Shown in pieces: positions 1 to 9,138 of a stretch of 64,000 nt of DNA (position 1 is the first letter of the stretch; every line of letters begins with the position of its first letter). A program made the position numbers and the translations under genes. The notes beneath the pieces are model-generated. The model did not search any database. It saw nothing but the letters and a program-made list of their open reading frames with translations, and was not told the origin of the DNA. Where the stretch lies: the NCBI RefSeq assembly GCF_049801075.1, contig NZ_JBNAGG010000003.1, positions 248,001-312,000 of the forward strand. The letters run 5' to 3'. The DNA is from Maritalea sp049801075 (lineage in GTDB: Bacteria; Pseudomonadota; Alphaproteobacteria; Rhizobiales; Devosiaceae).

Positions 1-1968
1 CTCTTGCAAGATGCGCGAGCTGATGGAGTTGGGTGGGCCGAAAACGCGGCAACACAAACACACAATATTGAGCGCTTGCTTGAGGGCGAGGCCAATTTTT
101 CCCTCACAGAGCGGATTTTGCGCCAATTGCGTGACGTGGGAAATATTTACTCTGTTCAATTTTTGGCACCAAACGGCGAGGTCCGGTTTGAGGCCAACCA
201 GTTTCATCCTGAGGAGACGTCTGGGCTTGCCGCCAACCATGATCATGATGAACATGACGTTGAAGGTGAACCACGCATTGCTGAGGCAATGGTTGGGCCT
301 CACATGCATGTTGACGGCACATTCCACGCAAACTTGACGCACACGCTTGCAGTGGACCTTGCCAGCCACACGGTGCGGTTGGGAGCTGGGGACGGCCATC
401 ACGAACCCTTACACTACGCTGAGGTGAACCATCCCGTTTTGAAAGATGGCGTTCTGCAATATGCTTTGCGGGTGCGCGTGGACCAAACCGAACGGTTTAC
501 TCTGTTTCAGACGGCGATTTGGGAGATTTCACTTCTCTTGGGGGCAACAGCCCTTTTTGTGGTGGGCATCCCAGCCTATTTGAGCGTGCGGTCCCGCAAA
601 GAGGCCGATTTGGCGGATCAACGTGCTCATTATCTGTCCAAGCATGATTCCATGACGGGCCTTGCCAACCGCAACTACTTTTTAGACAAGCTGGAGCGGC
701 ACGCTAACAAGGTTAAAGCTGGACAAGACAAGATCGCGTTTGTCGCCATCGACGTTGATGGTTTCAAAGAAGTCAATGACAGTTATGGTCATGATGTTGG
801 TGATGAGTTGCTGATCCAATTTGCGGCGCAGCTGAAATATGAATGTCAAAATTTCCAATCGATTGCCCGCATTGGTGGCGATGAGTTCGCGTGTTTTACG
901 CGGTTTACCGATGATGAAGAAATGCGCCAATTCATCGATAATCTTCAAAAATCAATGTCGCATCCTTACGAGATCAAGGACCATAATTTGATTTCCACCG
1001 TCAGCATTGGCGCTGCCTTTTATCCTGACGACGCCAAAGATGTGACAGATTTGATGAAGAAGGCGGACATTGCCCTTTACGCCGCCAAGACTGACGGGCG
1101 CAATGGCTATGCGATTTTCAATAGCGCAATGGAAGCTGAAATTGCATCTCGGCGCGAACTTGAAGCCTTGTTGCGCCACGCCGCGCAACATCATTCATTT
1201 GATTTATTTTTCCAGCCTCTTTATTGCAGCGAGCGCAAGTCGGCCTGTGGATTTGAGGCCCTGATGCGGCTTCGTGATCATTCAGGTGATTTTGTTTCGC
1301 CCGACAAGTTCATCCCGGTGGCCGAAGAGATGGGCATTATGGAAGAATTGGGGCTCGCGATTTTGCTTAAGGCTGCCGAAGCCGCAATGAAATGGCCAGA
1401 TTATTTGCGCCTGGCGGTAAATTTGTCGGCAATGCAATTTGAAAGCGGCAATTTGGTTGCCCAAGTGGAGCAAGTGCTGAAAACAACGGGCTTACCCCCA
1501 AAACGCCTTGAGCTTGAGATCACTGAAAGCTTGTTGATGCAAAATACAAAGCGCAATATTAGCCAGTTGAACAAGCTAAAAGAGCTGGGCGTCTCCATCG
1601 CGATGGACGATTTTGGCACAGGCTACTCATCATTGGGCTATTTGTGGCAATTCCCTTTCGACAAGATCAAAATCGATCGGTCGTTTTTGGGCGGCGATGA
1701 AACCAGCAATGAAAAAGCGATGCAGGTCATCTCTACCATCATCGCGCTCGGCCATTCGTTGGAAATGCGCGTGACGGCAGAAGGCGTGGAAACCGAAAGC
1801 CAAGTGGACATGTTGCACGAATTGCAGTGCGACCAGTTGCAAGGGTTTTACCTCGGCCGCCCGACACCTGAAGCTGAATTGTCGAAATATTGGCTGGAAG
1901 AAGACGAGGCCATAACAACAATCACCTCGTTGGCGAATAGGCGGTTACGCGCCGCAGGGTCAGATTGA
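1..1968 (+). CDS. GGDEF-EAL diguanylate cyclase/phosphodiesterase, 5' partial
   Basis: The reading frame is open to the first base of the window, so the true start lies upstream; about 655 residues are visible. The first ~165 residues have no recognised domain and include a His/Asp-rich stretch (NHDHDEHD), consistent with a periplasmic sensor. One membrane segment follows (about residues 171-195), then a GGDEF domain with an intact GGDEF signature near residue 290 and an EAL domain with EALMR near 418 and DDFGTGYSS near 534. Both signatures look catalytically competent, so it should make and/or break cyclic-di-GMP at the inner membrane. The signal is unknown. The His/Asp stretch could bind metal, which is inference. 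Its 3' end overlaps the convergent alkB-like gene by 47 bp. Confidence 0.9.
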   Translation, partial: LLQDARADGVGWAENAATQTHNIERLLEGEANFSLTERILRQLRDVGNIYSVQFLAPNGEVRFEANQFHPEETSGLAANHDHDEHDVEGEPRIAEAMVGPHMHVDGTFHANLTHTLAVDLASHTVRLGAGDGHHEPLHYAEVNHPVLKDGVLQYALRVRVDQTERFTLFQTAIWEISLLLGATALFVVGIPAYLSVRSRKEADLADQRAHYLSKHDSMTGLANRNYFLDKLERHANKVKAGQDKIAFVAIDVDGFKEVNDSYGHDVGDELLIQFAAQLKYECQNFQSIARIGGDEFACFTRFTDDEEMRQFIDNLQKSMSHPYEIKDHNLISTVSIGAAFYPDDAKDVTDLMKKADIALYAAKTDGRNGYAIFNSAMEAEIASRRELEALLRHAAQHHSFDLFFQPLYCSERKSACGFEALMRLRDHSGDFVSPDKFIPVAEEMGIMEELGLAILLKAAEAAMKWPDYLRLAVNLSAMQFESGNLVAQVEQVLKTTGLPPKRLELEITESLLMQNTKRNISQLNKLKELGVSIAMDDFGTGYSSLGYLWQFPFDKIKIDRSFLGGDETSNEKAMQVISTIIALGHSLEMRVTAEGVETESQVDMLHELQCDQLQGFYLGRPTPEAELSKYWLEEDEAITTITSLANRRLRAAGSD

Positions 1969-2548
1969 TGCGCCCTCCATCAGGGAAATGCTCTGGATAG
2001 CCCGAGAGCAATTGCGAAGAATGGGGCAAAACCCGGTCTATGCCGTGGTAGGCCAGCCGGGTTTCCCCATCGAGCATAACAATATCGCCAGAAGATAATT
2101 CAAAGCTGGATGTTTTGTCCTTGCGGGTTTTGCCGCCCAGCCTGAACCGTGCCCGGTCACCTAGTGAGATTGACAATACTGGCGCATCAAACGTTTCTTC
2201 ATCCCGATCCTGATGCAGGCCCATTTTGGCTGTGGTGGCATAATAATTGACCAAACATGCCTCTGGCGGCACGGGGCACCCGGTCAATTCATCCCAAATT
2301 TGCAGCAATTTTTGCGGCATTTCCGGCCAGCTTTGCCCGGTTTCGGGGTGGGTGGATTGATAGCGATAGCCTCCCTCCTTATCAGCGACCCAACCCAATG
2401 GGCCCAGATTTGTCATGCGTACAGAAAAGGATTTGCCGGTTTTGGGCATGCGAGGCACAAAAAATGGGGCCTGATCAATGGCGCTAACCAATTGAGATAG
2501 AATCTCTTTTTGCTCACCTTGCTCCAAGTGACCCGGAAAAAATTTCAT
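1922..2548 (-). CDS. alkB: AlkB-type 2OG-Fe(II) DNA dealkylase
   Basis: A protein of about 208 residues. The iron ligand motif HxD is seen in MGLHQDRDE, and the 2-oxoglutarate-binding RxNxTxR pattern in RINLTLRRV near the C-terminus. AlkB enzymes oxidatively remove methyl groups from 1-methyladenine and 3-methylcytosine in DNA or RNA. I chose the start at 2548 (MKFFPGHLEQ) because a GGAG lies 8 nt upstream; an in-frame ATG at 2566 is also possible. The gene is convergent with the GGDEF-EAL gene. An Ada-like alkyltransferase lies about 9 kb away but is not in the same operon. Confidence 0.88.
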   Translation of the reverse strand: MKFFPGHLEQGEQKEILSQLVSAIDQAPFFVPRMPKTGKSFSVRMTNLGPLGWVADKEGGYRYQSTHPETGQSWPEMPQKLLQIWDELTGCPVPPEACLVNYYATTAKMGLHQDRDEETFDAPVLSISLGDRARFRLGGKTRKDKTSSFELSSGDIVMLDGETRLAYHGIDRVLPHSSQLLSGYPEHFPDGGRINLTLRRVTAYSPTR

Positions 2549-2684
2549 TTTTATCGCTCCCACCATCGCTTTTCAGTCTGATTGTCGTTATATAGCCCCG
2601 TTTGATAAGTCGGGGACAGGTTTTCCTGTCATTGAATCGAGATAAAAGCGCGCTTAGATTTTTTTAAAATTTCTTGGCTATGCG

Positions 2685-2714
2685 CTTGAAGCAGGCCAAG
2701 GGCCTTCTTATATG
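2685..2714 (+). promoter_or_regulatory. Putative RpoH (sigma-32) promoter of dnaK
   Basis: CTTG at 2685-2688 and CTTATATG at 2707-2714 are separated by 18 nt. This fits the alphaproteobacterial heat-shock consensus CTTG-N17/18-CYTATNTN. It lies 128 nt upstream of the dnaK start, leaving a leader that contains a small GC-rich hairpin (around 2770-2785). No CIRCE element was seen. Confidence 0.65.
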
Positions 2715-2842
2715 TCGATCAATACCAAGGGATGTGCGGCGGCGCATTCCAAATCTTAAGGGACCCGAGCGGCCAAAGGGGCCGATTTAAGACTGCTGGA
2801 AACGGGGTCAGACGTGGGTCTGCCAACAAAGAGGTTGAATAA

Positions 2843-4756
2843 ATGGGTAAAGTAATTGGGATTGACCTTGGGACCACCAACTCATGTATCGCTGTGATGG
2901 ATGGTTCCGAGCCAAAAGTTGTTGAAAATGCGGAAGGCGCCCGCACCACCCCATCCATGGTGGCTTTCACAGAAGATGAGCGCCTTGTTGGTCAGCCGGC
3001 AAAACGCCAGGCGGTAACCAACCCTGAAGACACACTTTTTGCGATTAAACGCCTTATTGGTCGTCGTTTCGAAGACCCAATGGTGGAAAAAGACAAAAAG
3101 CTTGTGCCTTACAAAATTGTCAAAGCTGACAATGGTGACGCCTGGGTTGAAGCCCGCGGCGAAAAGCACTCTCCATCACAAGTTTCTGCCATGATCCTTC
3201 AGAAAATGAAGGAAACAGCGGAAAGCTATTTGGGTGAAGATGTAACCCAAGCTGTGATCACTGTGCCGGCTTACTTTAACGATAGCCAGCGCCAAGCCAC
3301 TAAAGATGCCGGTAAAATTGCCGGTTTGGAAGTGTTGCGGATCATCAATGAGCCAACAGCAGCTGCGCTTGCTTATGGTTTGGACAAGAAAGAAGCAGGC
3401 ACCATCGCGGTTTATGACCTTGGTGGCGGTACTTTCGATATCTCGATCCTTGAAATTGGCGACGGCGTTTTTGAAGTGAAGTCCACCAATGGTGACACCT
3501 TCTTGGGTGGTGAAGACTTTGACATGCGTATGGTCGATTATTTGGCCGACGAGTTCAAAAACGAGAACGGCATTGATTTGCGTGGCGACAAGCTGGCCCT
3601 ACAGCGCTTGAAAGAAGCTGCTGAAAAGGCAAAAATCGAGCTTTCTTCTGCCACACAGACCGAAGTGAACTTGCCATTTATCACGGCTGACCAATCTGGC
3701 CCGAAACACCTTCAGTTAAAGCTGACACGTGCGAAGCTGGAACAATTGGTTGCTGAATTGGTGAAGCGCACCATCGACCCTTGTAAAGCTGCATTGAAAG
3801 ATGCTGGCATTTCAGCAGCCGAAATTGACGAAGTTGTTTTGGTTGGCGGGATGACCCGTATGCCGAAAATCCAGGAAACTGTGAAAGAATTCTTCGGCAA
3901 AGAGCCACATAAGGGTGTGAACCCTGACGAAGTTGTGGCCATGGGTGCTGCTATTCAGGCTGGCGTGTTGCAAGGTGACGTGAAAGACGTTCTGTTGCTT
4001 GACGTGACACCATTGTCTTTGGGCATCGAAACATTGGGCGGCGTGTTCACACGCTTGATTGATCGGAACACAACCATTCCGACTAAGAAAAGCCAAGTGT
4101 TCTCAACAGCAGAAGACAATCAGTCAGCTGTGACCATTCGGGTTTCACAAGGTGAGCGCGAAATGGCGGCAGACAACAAGCTGCTCGGCCAATTTGATTT
4201 GGTGGGTATTCCCCCCGCGCCACGCGGTGTGCCGCAAGTTGAGGTGACCTTCGATATCGATGCCAACGGCATTGTGAATGTGTCTGCCAAAGACAAAGGC
4301 ACTGGCAAAGAACAGCAAATCCGCATTCAGGCCTCTGGCGGTCTCTCAGATGATGAGATCGAAAATATGGTCAAAGATGCGGAAGCCAACGCGGATGCGG
4401 ATAAAAAGCGTCGCGAATCTGTGGAAGCGAAAAACCAAGCGGAAGCTTTGGTGCACTCAACCGAGAACTCGCTTTCAGAACATGGCGACAAGCTTGATGA
4501 CGAAACCAAATCAGCCATTGAAGATGCTTTGGCTGACTTGAAATCAGCGCTTGAAGGCGACGATGCGGAAGTGATCAAAGAGAAAACCGCAGCGCTTGCT
4601 CAAAGCTCCATGAAACTTGGCGAAGCTATGTATCAAGCCTCACAAGATGAGGAAAATGGCGACCAAGAAGATGCTGGCGACGACAATGCAGATGACGTTG
4701 TTGACGCAGATTTTGAAGAGGTCAAAGACGACGAAGACGACAAGAAGTCTTCATAA
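2843..4756 (+). CDS. dnaK: Molecular chaperone DnaK (Hsp70)
   Basis: 637 residues, the usual DnaK length. It opens with the actin-fold phosphate loop GIDLGTTNSC, carries DLGGGTFDIS near residue 193, and has the substrate-binding domain followed by an acidic C-terminal tail ending DDKKSS. It is the ATP-driven Hsp70 that binds exposed hydrophobic segments with DnaJ and GrpE. dnaJ follows 70 bp downstream, the standard dnaKJ arrangement; a GC-rich hairpin in the gap may tune relative expression. Heat-shock control is suggested by the upstream RpoH-like promoter. grpE is not in this window. Confidence 0.98.
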   Translation: MGKVIGIDLGTTNSCIAVMDGSEPKVVENAEGARTTPSMVAFTEDERLVGQPAKRQAVTNPEDTLFAIKRLIGRRFEDPMVEKDKKLVPYKIVKADNGDAWVEARGEKHSPSQVSAMILQKMKETAESYLGEDVTQAVITVPAYFNDSQRQATKDAGKIAGLEVLRIINEPTAAALAYGLDKKEAGTIAVYDLGGGTFDISILEIGDGVFEVKSTNGDTFLGGEDFDMRMVDYLADEFKNENGIDLRGDKLALQRLKEAAEKAKIELSSATQTEVNLPFITADQSGPKHLQLKLTRAKLEQLVAELVKRTIDPCKAALKDAGISAAEIDEVVLVGGMTRMPKIQETVKEFFGKEPHKGVNPDEVVAMGAAIQAGVLQGDVKDVLLLDVTPLSLGIETLGGVFTRLIDRNTTIPTKKSQVFSTAEDNQSAVTIRVSQGEREMAADNKLLGQFDLVGIPPAPRGVPQVEVTFDIDANGIVNVSAKDKGTGKEQQIRIQASGGLSDDEIENMVKDAEANADADKKRRESVEAKNQAEALVHSTENSLSEHGDKLDDETKSAIEDALADLKSALEGDDAEVIKEKTAALAQSSMKLGEAMYQASQDEENGDQEDAGDDNADDVVDADFEEVKDDEDDKKSS

Positions 4757-4826
4757 AACCTCTCGCGCACAAATGGCGGGGTCAGTTTAAGGCTGGGCCC
4801 GCCATCAATCTTGGAGCTTAAGCGCC

Positions 4827-5975
4827 ATGGAAAAACGTGACTTTTACGAGGTTTTGGGCGTCGACAAATCTGTCGATGACAAGGCTCTCAAGTCAGCTTA
4901 TCGCAAATTGGCCATGAAATATCACCCGGACCGCAACCCCGGGGACGATGAAGCTGAGGCCAAATTCAAAGAAGTTTCTGAAGCCTATGACACGCTGAAA
5001 GATGCGCAAAAACGTGCAGCTTATGACCGATTCGGCCATGCAGCGTTTCAAAATGGCGGCGGCGGAGGTGGTGCCCACGGATTTGGCGCCGATTTCTCCT
5101 CCTCCATGTCCGATATTTTCGAAGATATTTTCGGCGATTTTATGGGCGGTGGCGGCCAACGTCGCGGTCGTAATTCGCAATTGCGCGGCTCAGACCTGCG
5201 CTACAATCTCGAAATTGATCTGGAAGAAGCCTATGAGGGACGCACCGTCGAAATTGACGTGCCGACCATGGCAGAATGCGACACCTGCACCGGCACTGGG
5301 GCGAAACCGGGCACAGGTTTTTCAACCTGTGGCACCTGTTCGGGCCACGGCAAAGTGCGCGCGGCGCAAGGTTTTTTCACCATCGAACGCACTTGCCCGC
5401 AATGTCACGGCCGGGGCGAAACCATGGATCAACCTTGTACAGATTGTTCTGGCCAAGGGCGGCGGCAAGAAAACCGCAACCTTAGCGTAGATGTGCCGCA
5501 AGGCATTGAAGACGGCACCCGCATTCGCCTTTCTGGCGAAGGGGAAGCCGGGATGCGCGGTGGTCCATCGGGCGATCTATATATTTTCATCTCCATTCGC
5601 CCGCACGAACTGTTCCAGCGCGATGGCGCGGACCTGTTCTGCCGTGTGCCCATCTCCATGACCACAGCGGCGCTTGGGGGTGAATTTGAAGTGCCCGGAC
5701 TCGATGGCAGCCGCGCCCGCGTGAAAGTGCCTCAGGGCACTCAAGCGGGCCAGCGTGTGCGCCTTAAGAGCAAAGGGATGCCTGTGCTGCGCTCTTCGCA
5801 GGTCGGTGACATGTATATTCAGATGGATGTGGAAACACCGCAAAATCTGACCAAGCGTCAAAAAGAGCTGCTGCAAGAGTTCGATGATCTGTCGACCAAG
5901 GAGAACAACCCCTCGTCAAATGGGTTCTTTTCTAAAATCAAAAGCCTGTTCGAAGGCCTCGCTGATAGCAAATAA
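4827..5975 (+). CDS. dnaJ: Co-chaperone DnaJ (Hsp40)
   Basis: 382 residues with every class-A DnaJ feature: an N-terminal J domain with HPD in YHPDRNPG, a Gly/Phe-rich linker with a GGGGGG run, four CxxCxGxG zinc motifs (CDTCTGTG, CGTCSGHG, CPQCHGRG, CTDCSGQG), then the C-terminal substrate-binding domains. It stimulates DnaK ATPase and delivers substrates. It follows dnaK on the same strand. Confidence 0.98.
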   Translation: MEKRDFYEVLGVDKSVDDKALKSAYRKLAMKYHPDRNPGDDEAEAKFKEVSEAYDTLKDAQKRAAYDRFGHAAFQNGGGGGGAHGFGADFSSSMSDIFEDIFGDFMGGGGQRRGRNSQLRGSDLRYNLEIDLEEAYEGRTVEIDVPTMAECDTCTGTGAKPGTGFSTCGTCSGHGKVRAAQGFFTIERTCPQCHGRGETMDQPCTDCSGQGRRQENRNLSVDVPQGIEDGTRIRLSGEGEAGMRGGPSGDLYIFISIRPHELFQRDGADLFCRVPISMTTAALGGEFEVPGLDGSRARVKVPQGTQAGQRVRLKSKGMPVLRSSQVGDMYIQMDVETPQNLTKRQKELLQEFDDLSTKENNPSSNGFFSKIKSLFEGLADSK

Positions 5976-6053
5976 TAAGAAAAAACTTATTAAAAGGCTT
6001 GACGCGGGCGTTCTGATGGGTTTGTTTGCCGCCAATTAGGAAGAGAGATCATT

Positions 6054-6599
6054 ATGGCTAAGTTTTTGGCGGTTTCCGGGTCCATTCGGCAAGGTTCATA
6101 TAATGTGGAGCTGGCGCACTATATGGTGCGCCGCGCACAGGAAAAGGGATGGGATGCAGAATATATTGATCTGCATGACTATCCGATGCCTCTGTTCAAT
6201 GAAGATCTGGAGCAAGGCGAAAAACCAGAATGCGCATTGGCTTTGGCCAAACGCTTTGCCGAAGCAGATGCCGTTTTTCTGGCCTCGCCTGAATATAATG
6301 GCTCTGTGACGCCCATTCTTAAAAACACCATTGATTGGCTGACCCGCCAGGGCCAAGGCGCATTTTCTCATGCGATTTTTGGCATTGGCTCCGTCTCCTC
6401 CGGCGCGTTGGCCGGCGTGATGGCGCTTTCGCATATGCGTGATATTTTGTCGAAACTCAGCGCTTTGATGGCGCCCACTCCATTAGGCATCGGCATGGGC
6501 GCAACGGCCTTTAATGAAGAAGGCGAAATCGCCGACCCGCGGATCAAGGCCCGGGCTGACAAATTGGTGGATGAACTGACCAGCATTAAGCGAGGATAG
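6054..6599 (+). CDS. NADPH-dependent FMN reductase family protein
   Basis: 181 residues, a flavodoxin-like fold of the NADPH-dependent FMN reductase/azoreductase family. The N-terminal GSIRQGSYN is the FMN-phosphate loop, and SPEYNGSVTPILKNTIDW is the characteristic flavin-contacting segment. It probably transfers electrons from NAD(P)H to FMN or quinones; the real substrate cannot be read from sequence. The next gene starts 3 nt after its stop, so the two are probably co-transcribed. A short A+T-rich inverted repeat (AATAAG/CTTATT, about 5975-5992) separates it from dnaJ. Confidence 0.85.
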   Translation: MAKFLAVSGSIRQGSYNVELAHYMVRRAQEKGWDAEYIDLHDYPMPLFNEDLEQGEKPECALALAKRFAEADAVFLASPEYNGSVTPILKNTIDWLTRQGQGAFSHAIFGIGSVSSGALAGVMALSHMRDILSKLSALMAPTPLGIGMGATAFNEEGEIADPRIKARADKLVDELTSIKRG

Positions 6600-6602
6600 A
6601 GG

Positions 6603-7190
6603 TTGGCTTCCTTATATCTCACCCACCCTGAAGTTGTGATTGACCCTCATTTGGACGTGACCAAATGGGGGCTTTCTTTTACTGGGCGCACGCGGATTGA
6701 AGCTGCCATCGATCGGGGCATATTCGATCAAATCAAGAAGATCATTTCGAGCGACGAGCAAAAAGCCATCGATGCGGCAACGCTTATTGGCGACCATCAC
6801 AGCCTGCAATTTCAAACCGATCCGCGCTGTGGCGAAAATGATCGGTCAGCCACAGGCTTTTTACCAAAAGATGAGTTTGAGGCCGTCGCTACCCAGTTTT
6901 TCGCGCATCCAACCCAGTCCATTCGTGGCTGGGAACGCGCCATTGACGCGCAACGGCGAATAGTTTACGCCGTAAACGATCATATGAAGATGGCGGCTGA
7001 CCAGCATGTTCTGTTTGTCGGGCATGGGGCCGTTGGCACTTTGCTCAAATGCCAATTGGCCCAACGCCCCATTTCACGCGACGAAGATCAACACCATCTC
7101 GGCGCCCCCGGCGGTGGCAATTTGTTTGCTTTTGACTGGGCGGAACAGCGCTTGGTCTCTGATTGGGTCGCTCTGGAATATTGGACCTAA
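6603..7190 (+). CDS. Histidine phosphatase superfamily protein with altered RHG motif
   Basis: 195 residues starting at a TTG 3 nt after the preceding stop. The fold signature is visible at the N-terminus (LYLTHPEVVIDP), but the canonical RHG catalytic triplet reads THP. The second conserved histidine is kept in LFVGHGAVGTLL, and WGLSFTGRTR matches the post-motif segment of phosphoglycerate-mutase-like proteins. The Arg-His-Gly change leaves the phosphate-binding arginine missing, so activity is uncertain. I recall similar THPEV proteins in related alphaproteobacteria but cannot check that here. The substrate is unknown. Confidence 0.75.
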   Translation: MASLYLTHPEVVIDPHLDVTKWGLSFTGRTRIEAAIDRGIFDQIKKIISSDEQKAIDAATLIGDHHSLQFQTDPRCGENDRSATGFLPKDEFEAVATQFFAHPTQSIRGWERAIDAQRRIVYAVNDHMKMAADQHVLFVGHGAVGTLLKCQLAQRPISRDEDQHHLGAPGGGNLFAFDWAEQRLVSDWVALEYWT

Positions 7191-7202
7191 CGCAACCGCT
7201 AC

Positions 7203-7234
7203 ATGGATTACCGGATCAAGTCCGGTAATGACGT
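7203..7234. repeat. Family A palindromic repeat, copy 1
   Basis: A palindrome centred on ATTACCGGATCAAGTCCGGT, directly after the histidine phosphatase gene. The same sequence recurs in reverse orientation at 12608-12641 and 14333-14366. Confidence 0.8.
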
Positions 7235-7273
7235 GAAAGGTGTTGCGATGCCCGACACAATTGAGGAGTGGGA

Positions 7274-7373
7274 CACCCATCGGCGGGGGTGCCGGGGACG
7301 GACACACAGTGTCCGGTGGCGGCGCGTAAAATTGCCGGTGGTGCCGAGGTAGTGAGCGCAGCGAACAACGGCG
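7274..7373. repeat. Family B GC-rich repeat, copy 1
   Basis: CCATCGGCGGGGGTGCCGGG at the left end, AGTGTCCGGTGGCGGC in the middle, and GTAGTGAGCGCAGCGAAC at the right end. Each block recurs, in either orientation, in the other GC-rich intergenic segments at 7716-7765, 12388-12573, 14199-14299 and 14484-14568. Open frames through it have no recognisable protein. Confidence 0.7.
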
Positions 7374-7524
7374 ACGCAATACCTAAAAAAATTCAGGCGC
7401 CTCGCTGCGCTCGTCCACCTTTTTGCCTCTCGCTAACACTGGTCACATCGCATCCCCACCCACCAAACCGCCCCAGATCTATGCTGAGTGAGAGAGAAGC
7501 CAAAGTCCCCCGAACAACCTCCCC

Positions 7525-7555
7525 CGTCATTGCAAGACTTGATCTTGCAATCCAT
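7525..7555. repeat. Family A-like palindrome, variant (TTGCAAGA)
   Basis: The palindrome ATTGCAAGACTTGATCTTGC sits in the same CGTCATT...TCCAT frame as the family A copies but has a different stem. Same-frame, different-stem copies suggest compensatory change that keeps the hairpin. Confidence 0.65.
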
Positions 7556-7645
7556 TTGAGGGCAACAGCGAAGCACCTAAATAGTGATGCAATACCGCCC
7601 CTTCCGATCGCAACAAAGCCACCCTACCTTGTGTCCAGTGTGAAA

Positions 7646-7675
7646 TGGACCCCAAGATCAAGTCTTGGGGTGACG
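7646..7675. repeat. Family A-like palindrome, variant (CCCCAAGA)
   Basis: ACCCCAAGA-TCAAG-TCTTGGGGT at 7649-7671, followed by GACG. The TCAAG/CTTGA centre is shared with the other family A copies. Confidence 0.65.
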
Positions 7676-7715
7676 CTGGTGAGGAGGACAGGATAGGCAA
7701 AACTCTGGCGTGCGG

Positions 7716-7765
7716 CACCTATGGGCAGGGGTGCTGGGGACGAGCACGCAGTGTCCGGTGGCGGC
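7716..7765. repeat. Family B GC-rich repeat, copy 2
   Basis: Diverged copy (CAGGGGTGCTGGGGACG, then AGTGTCCGGTGGCGGC), 90 bp upstream of the pyrF start. The 7191-7854 gap holds only these repeats and unassigned sequence. I see no gene in it. Confidence 0.65.
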
Positions 7766-7854
7766 AAAAACATAAAACACCATTAATCCTTGCCGTTTTT
7801 CCCGAACTGTGCGATGCAACAACTCCGACGCCACTAGCCGCCGGAGCCCCCAAA

Positions 7855-9072
7855 ATGAGCAATGCGACCCCCCAATTGATCACCGCCCTTGATGTGCCGA
7901 CCCGTAAGGAAGCGGAGGCGCTGGTGGAGCGAATGGATGATCGTGGGGTGTTTTTTAAAATTGGCTATCAGTTGATTTATGGCGGTGACGGGCTGGGCCT
8001 TGCGCGGGAACTGAAACGTGCGGGCAAAAAGATCTTTATGGATGTGAAGCTGCTCGATATTCCCAACACGGTGGAAAAGGGCGTAGCAGGCCTCGCCGAG
8101 CTGGGCGCGGACTTTGTGACCATCCACGCCGAACCCCATTGCATGGCGGCCGCGAAACGCGCGGTGGAAGGCACCGACACCAAACTGCTTGGCGTAACGG
8201 TGATGACTTCGCTGGATGATGAAGATTTAAAAGCCTCTGGCTATGCTTATGGCGTGAGCGATTTGGTGGCGCGGCGGGCCAAGCAGGCGACTGAACTTGG
8301 CATTGACGGGGTGATTTGCTCGGCCCAGGAAATTGAAATGGTGCGCGATTTGTCGGGCGGCAAGCTGATGGCGGTAACGCCAGGCATTCGCCCGAAGGGT
8401 AGCGCGGCAGACGACCAGAAACGTATTTTCACGCCCTATCAAGCCATTGAAGCAGGCGCGGCGCACCTTGTGGTGGGACGTCCCGTTTATAAGGCCGATG
8501 ATCCGTTTGCCGCAGCGGGTGCCATTAATGATGAAATTCATGCGGCCAATGATGCGGTGACCCATATCCGCCCGGCGGACCCGGAAGATGCGGCCATTTT
8601 ATCTGATATCGATCATGACGCCACCAAGCGTTTCGACAATATGGGCGGCGCTTATGCCGCAGCGAATTTGACGGGATTGTCGGCAGAAATTTATGCCGAA
8701 AATCTGCGCAAGAATGAACTGTTCTGGCTGATTGAGCATCGCGATCTGCCTGTTGGCTTTGTCCGCGCTAGACCAGTAGATGATTTGCTCTATATCGCGG
8801 AAATTTGTGTTGCCCGCGCCCATCAAGGCAAAGGGCTGGGCCGTCGTCTGCTCGCCCATATGCGCCAATATGCGCGAGAAAATGAATTTAAGGGTTTGGC
8901 AGGTCTCACTTGGAAATTTGTGCCCTTCAATGGACCTTATTATCTCCATAACGGTTTTGAAGAGTGGTCACTTGGTGAAGCGGGTCCGGATATGCGCGCC
9001 ATCGCTACTAGCGAAGATGAGCAAAAATTGAACGCTATTGGCGAGCGGATGATTTTTGGCGAACGGTTTTAG
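7855..9072 (+). CDS. pyrF: Orotidine-5'-phosphate decarboxylase fused to a GNAT acetyltransferase
   Basis: A single 405-residue frame. Residues 1 to about 230 are a complete PyrF: the catalytic DxKxxD is in MDVKLLDIPN (D63, K65, D68), with the phosphate-binding TPGIRP and VVGRPVY loops. PyrF converts OMP to UMP. From about residue 235 (THIRPADPED) to the end is a GNAT domain with the acetyl-CoA motif HQGKGLGRRLL near 323. I chose the ATG at 7855 because upstream codons run into repeat DNA and PyrF homology begins here; the frame itself is open further upstream. Free-standing PyrF is usually about 230 residues. The acetyltransferase's substrate is unknown. Confidence 0.85.
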   Translation: MSNATPQLITALDVPTRKEAEALVERMDDRGVFFKIGYQLIYGGDGLGLARELKRAGKKIFMDVKLLDIPNTVEKGVAGLAELGADFVTIHAEPHCMAAAKRAVEGTDTKLLGVTVMTSLDDEDLKASGYAYGVSDLVARRAKQATELGIDGVICSAQEIEMVRDLSGGKLMAVTPGIRPKGSAADDQKRIFTPYQAIEAGAAHLVVGRPVYKADDPFAAAGAINDEIHAANDAVTHIRPADPEDAAILSDIDHDATKRFDNMGGAYAAANLTGLSAEIYAENLRKNELFWLIEHRDLPVGFVRARPVDDLLYIAEICVARAHQGKGLGRRLLAHMRQYARENEFKGLAGLTWKFVPFNGPYYLHNGFEEWSLGEAGPDMRAIATSEDEQKLNAIGERMIFGERF

Positions 9073-9138
9073 GCCTCTTCCCCTTTCCACCACCCCATTT
9101 TCTGGCTATCAAAGGGCCAGCAATGGAGAAGGTCTTTC

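Noticed and set aside
7268..7696. A 142-codon plus-strand frame in the repeat-rich gap before pyrF
   Set aside because: It runs through both repeat families and encodes only Pro/Arg/Thr-rich low-complexity sequence; no start signal.
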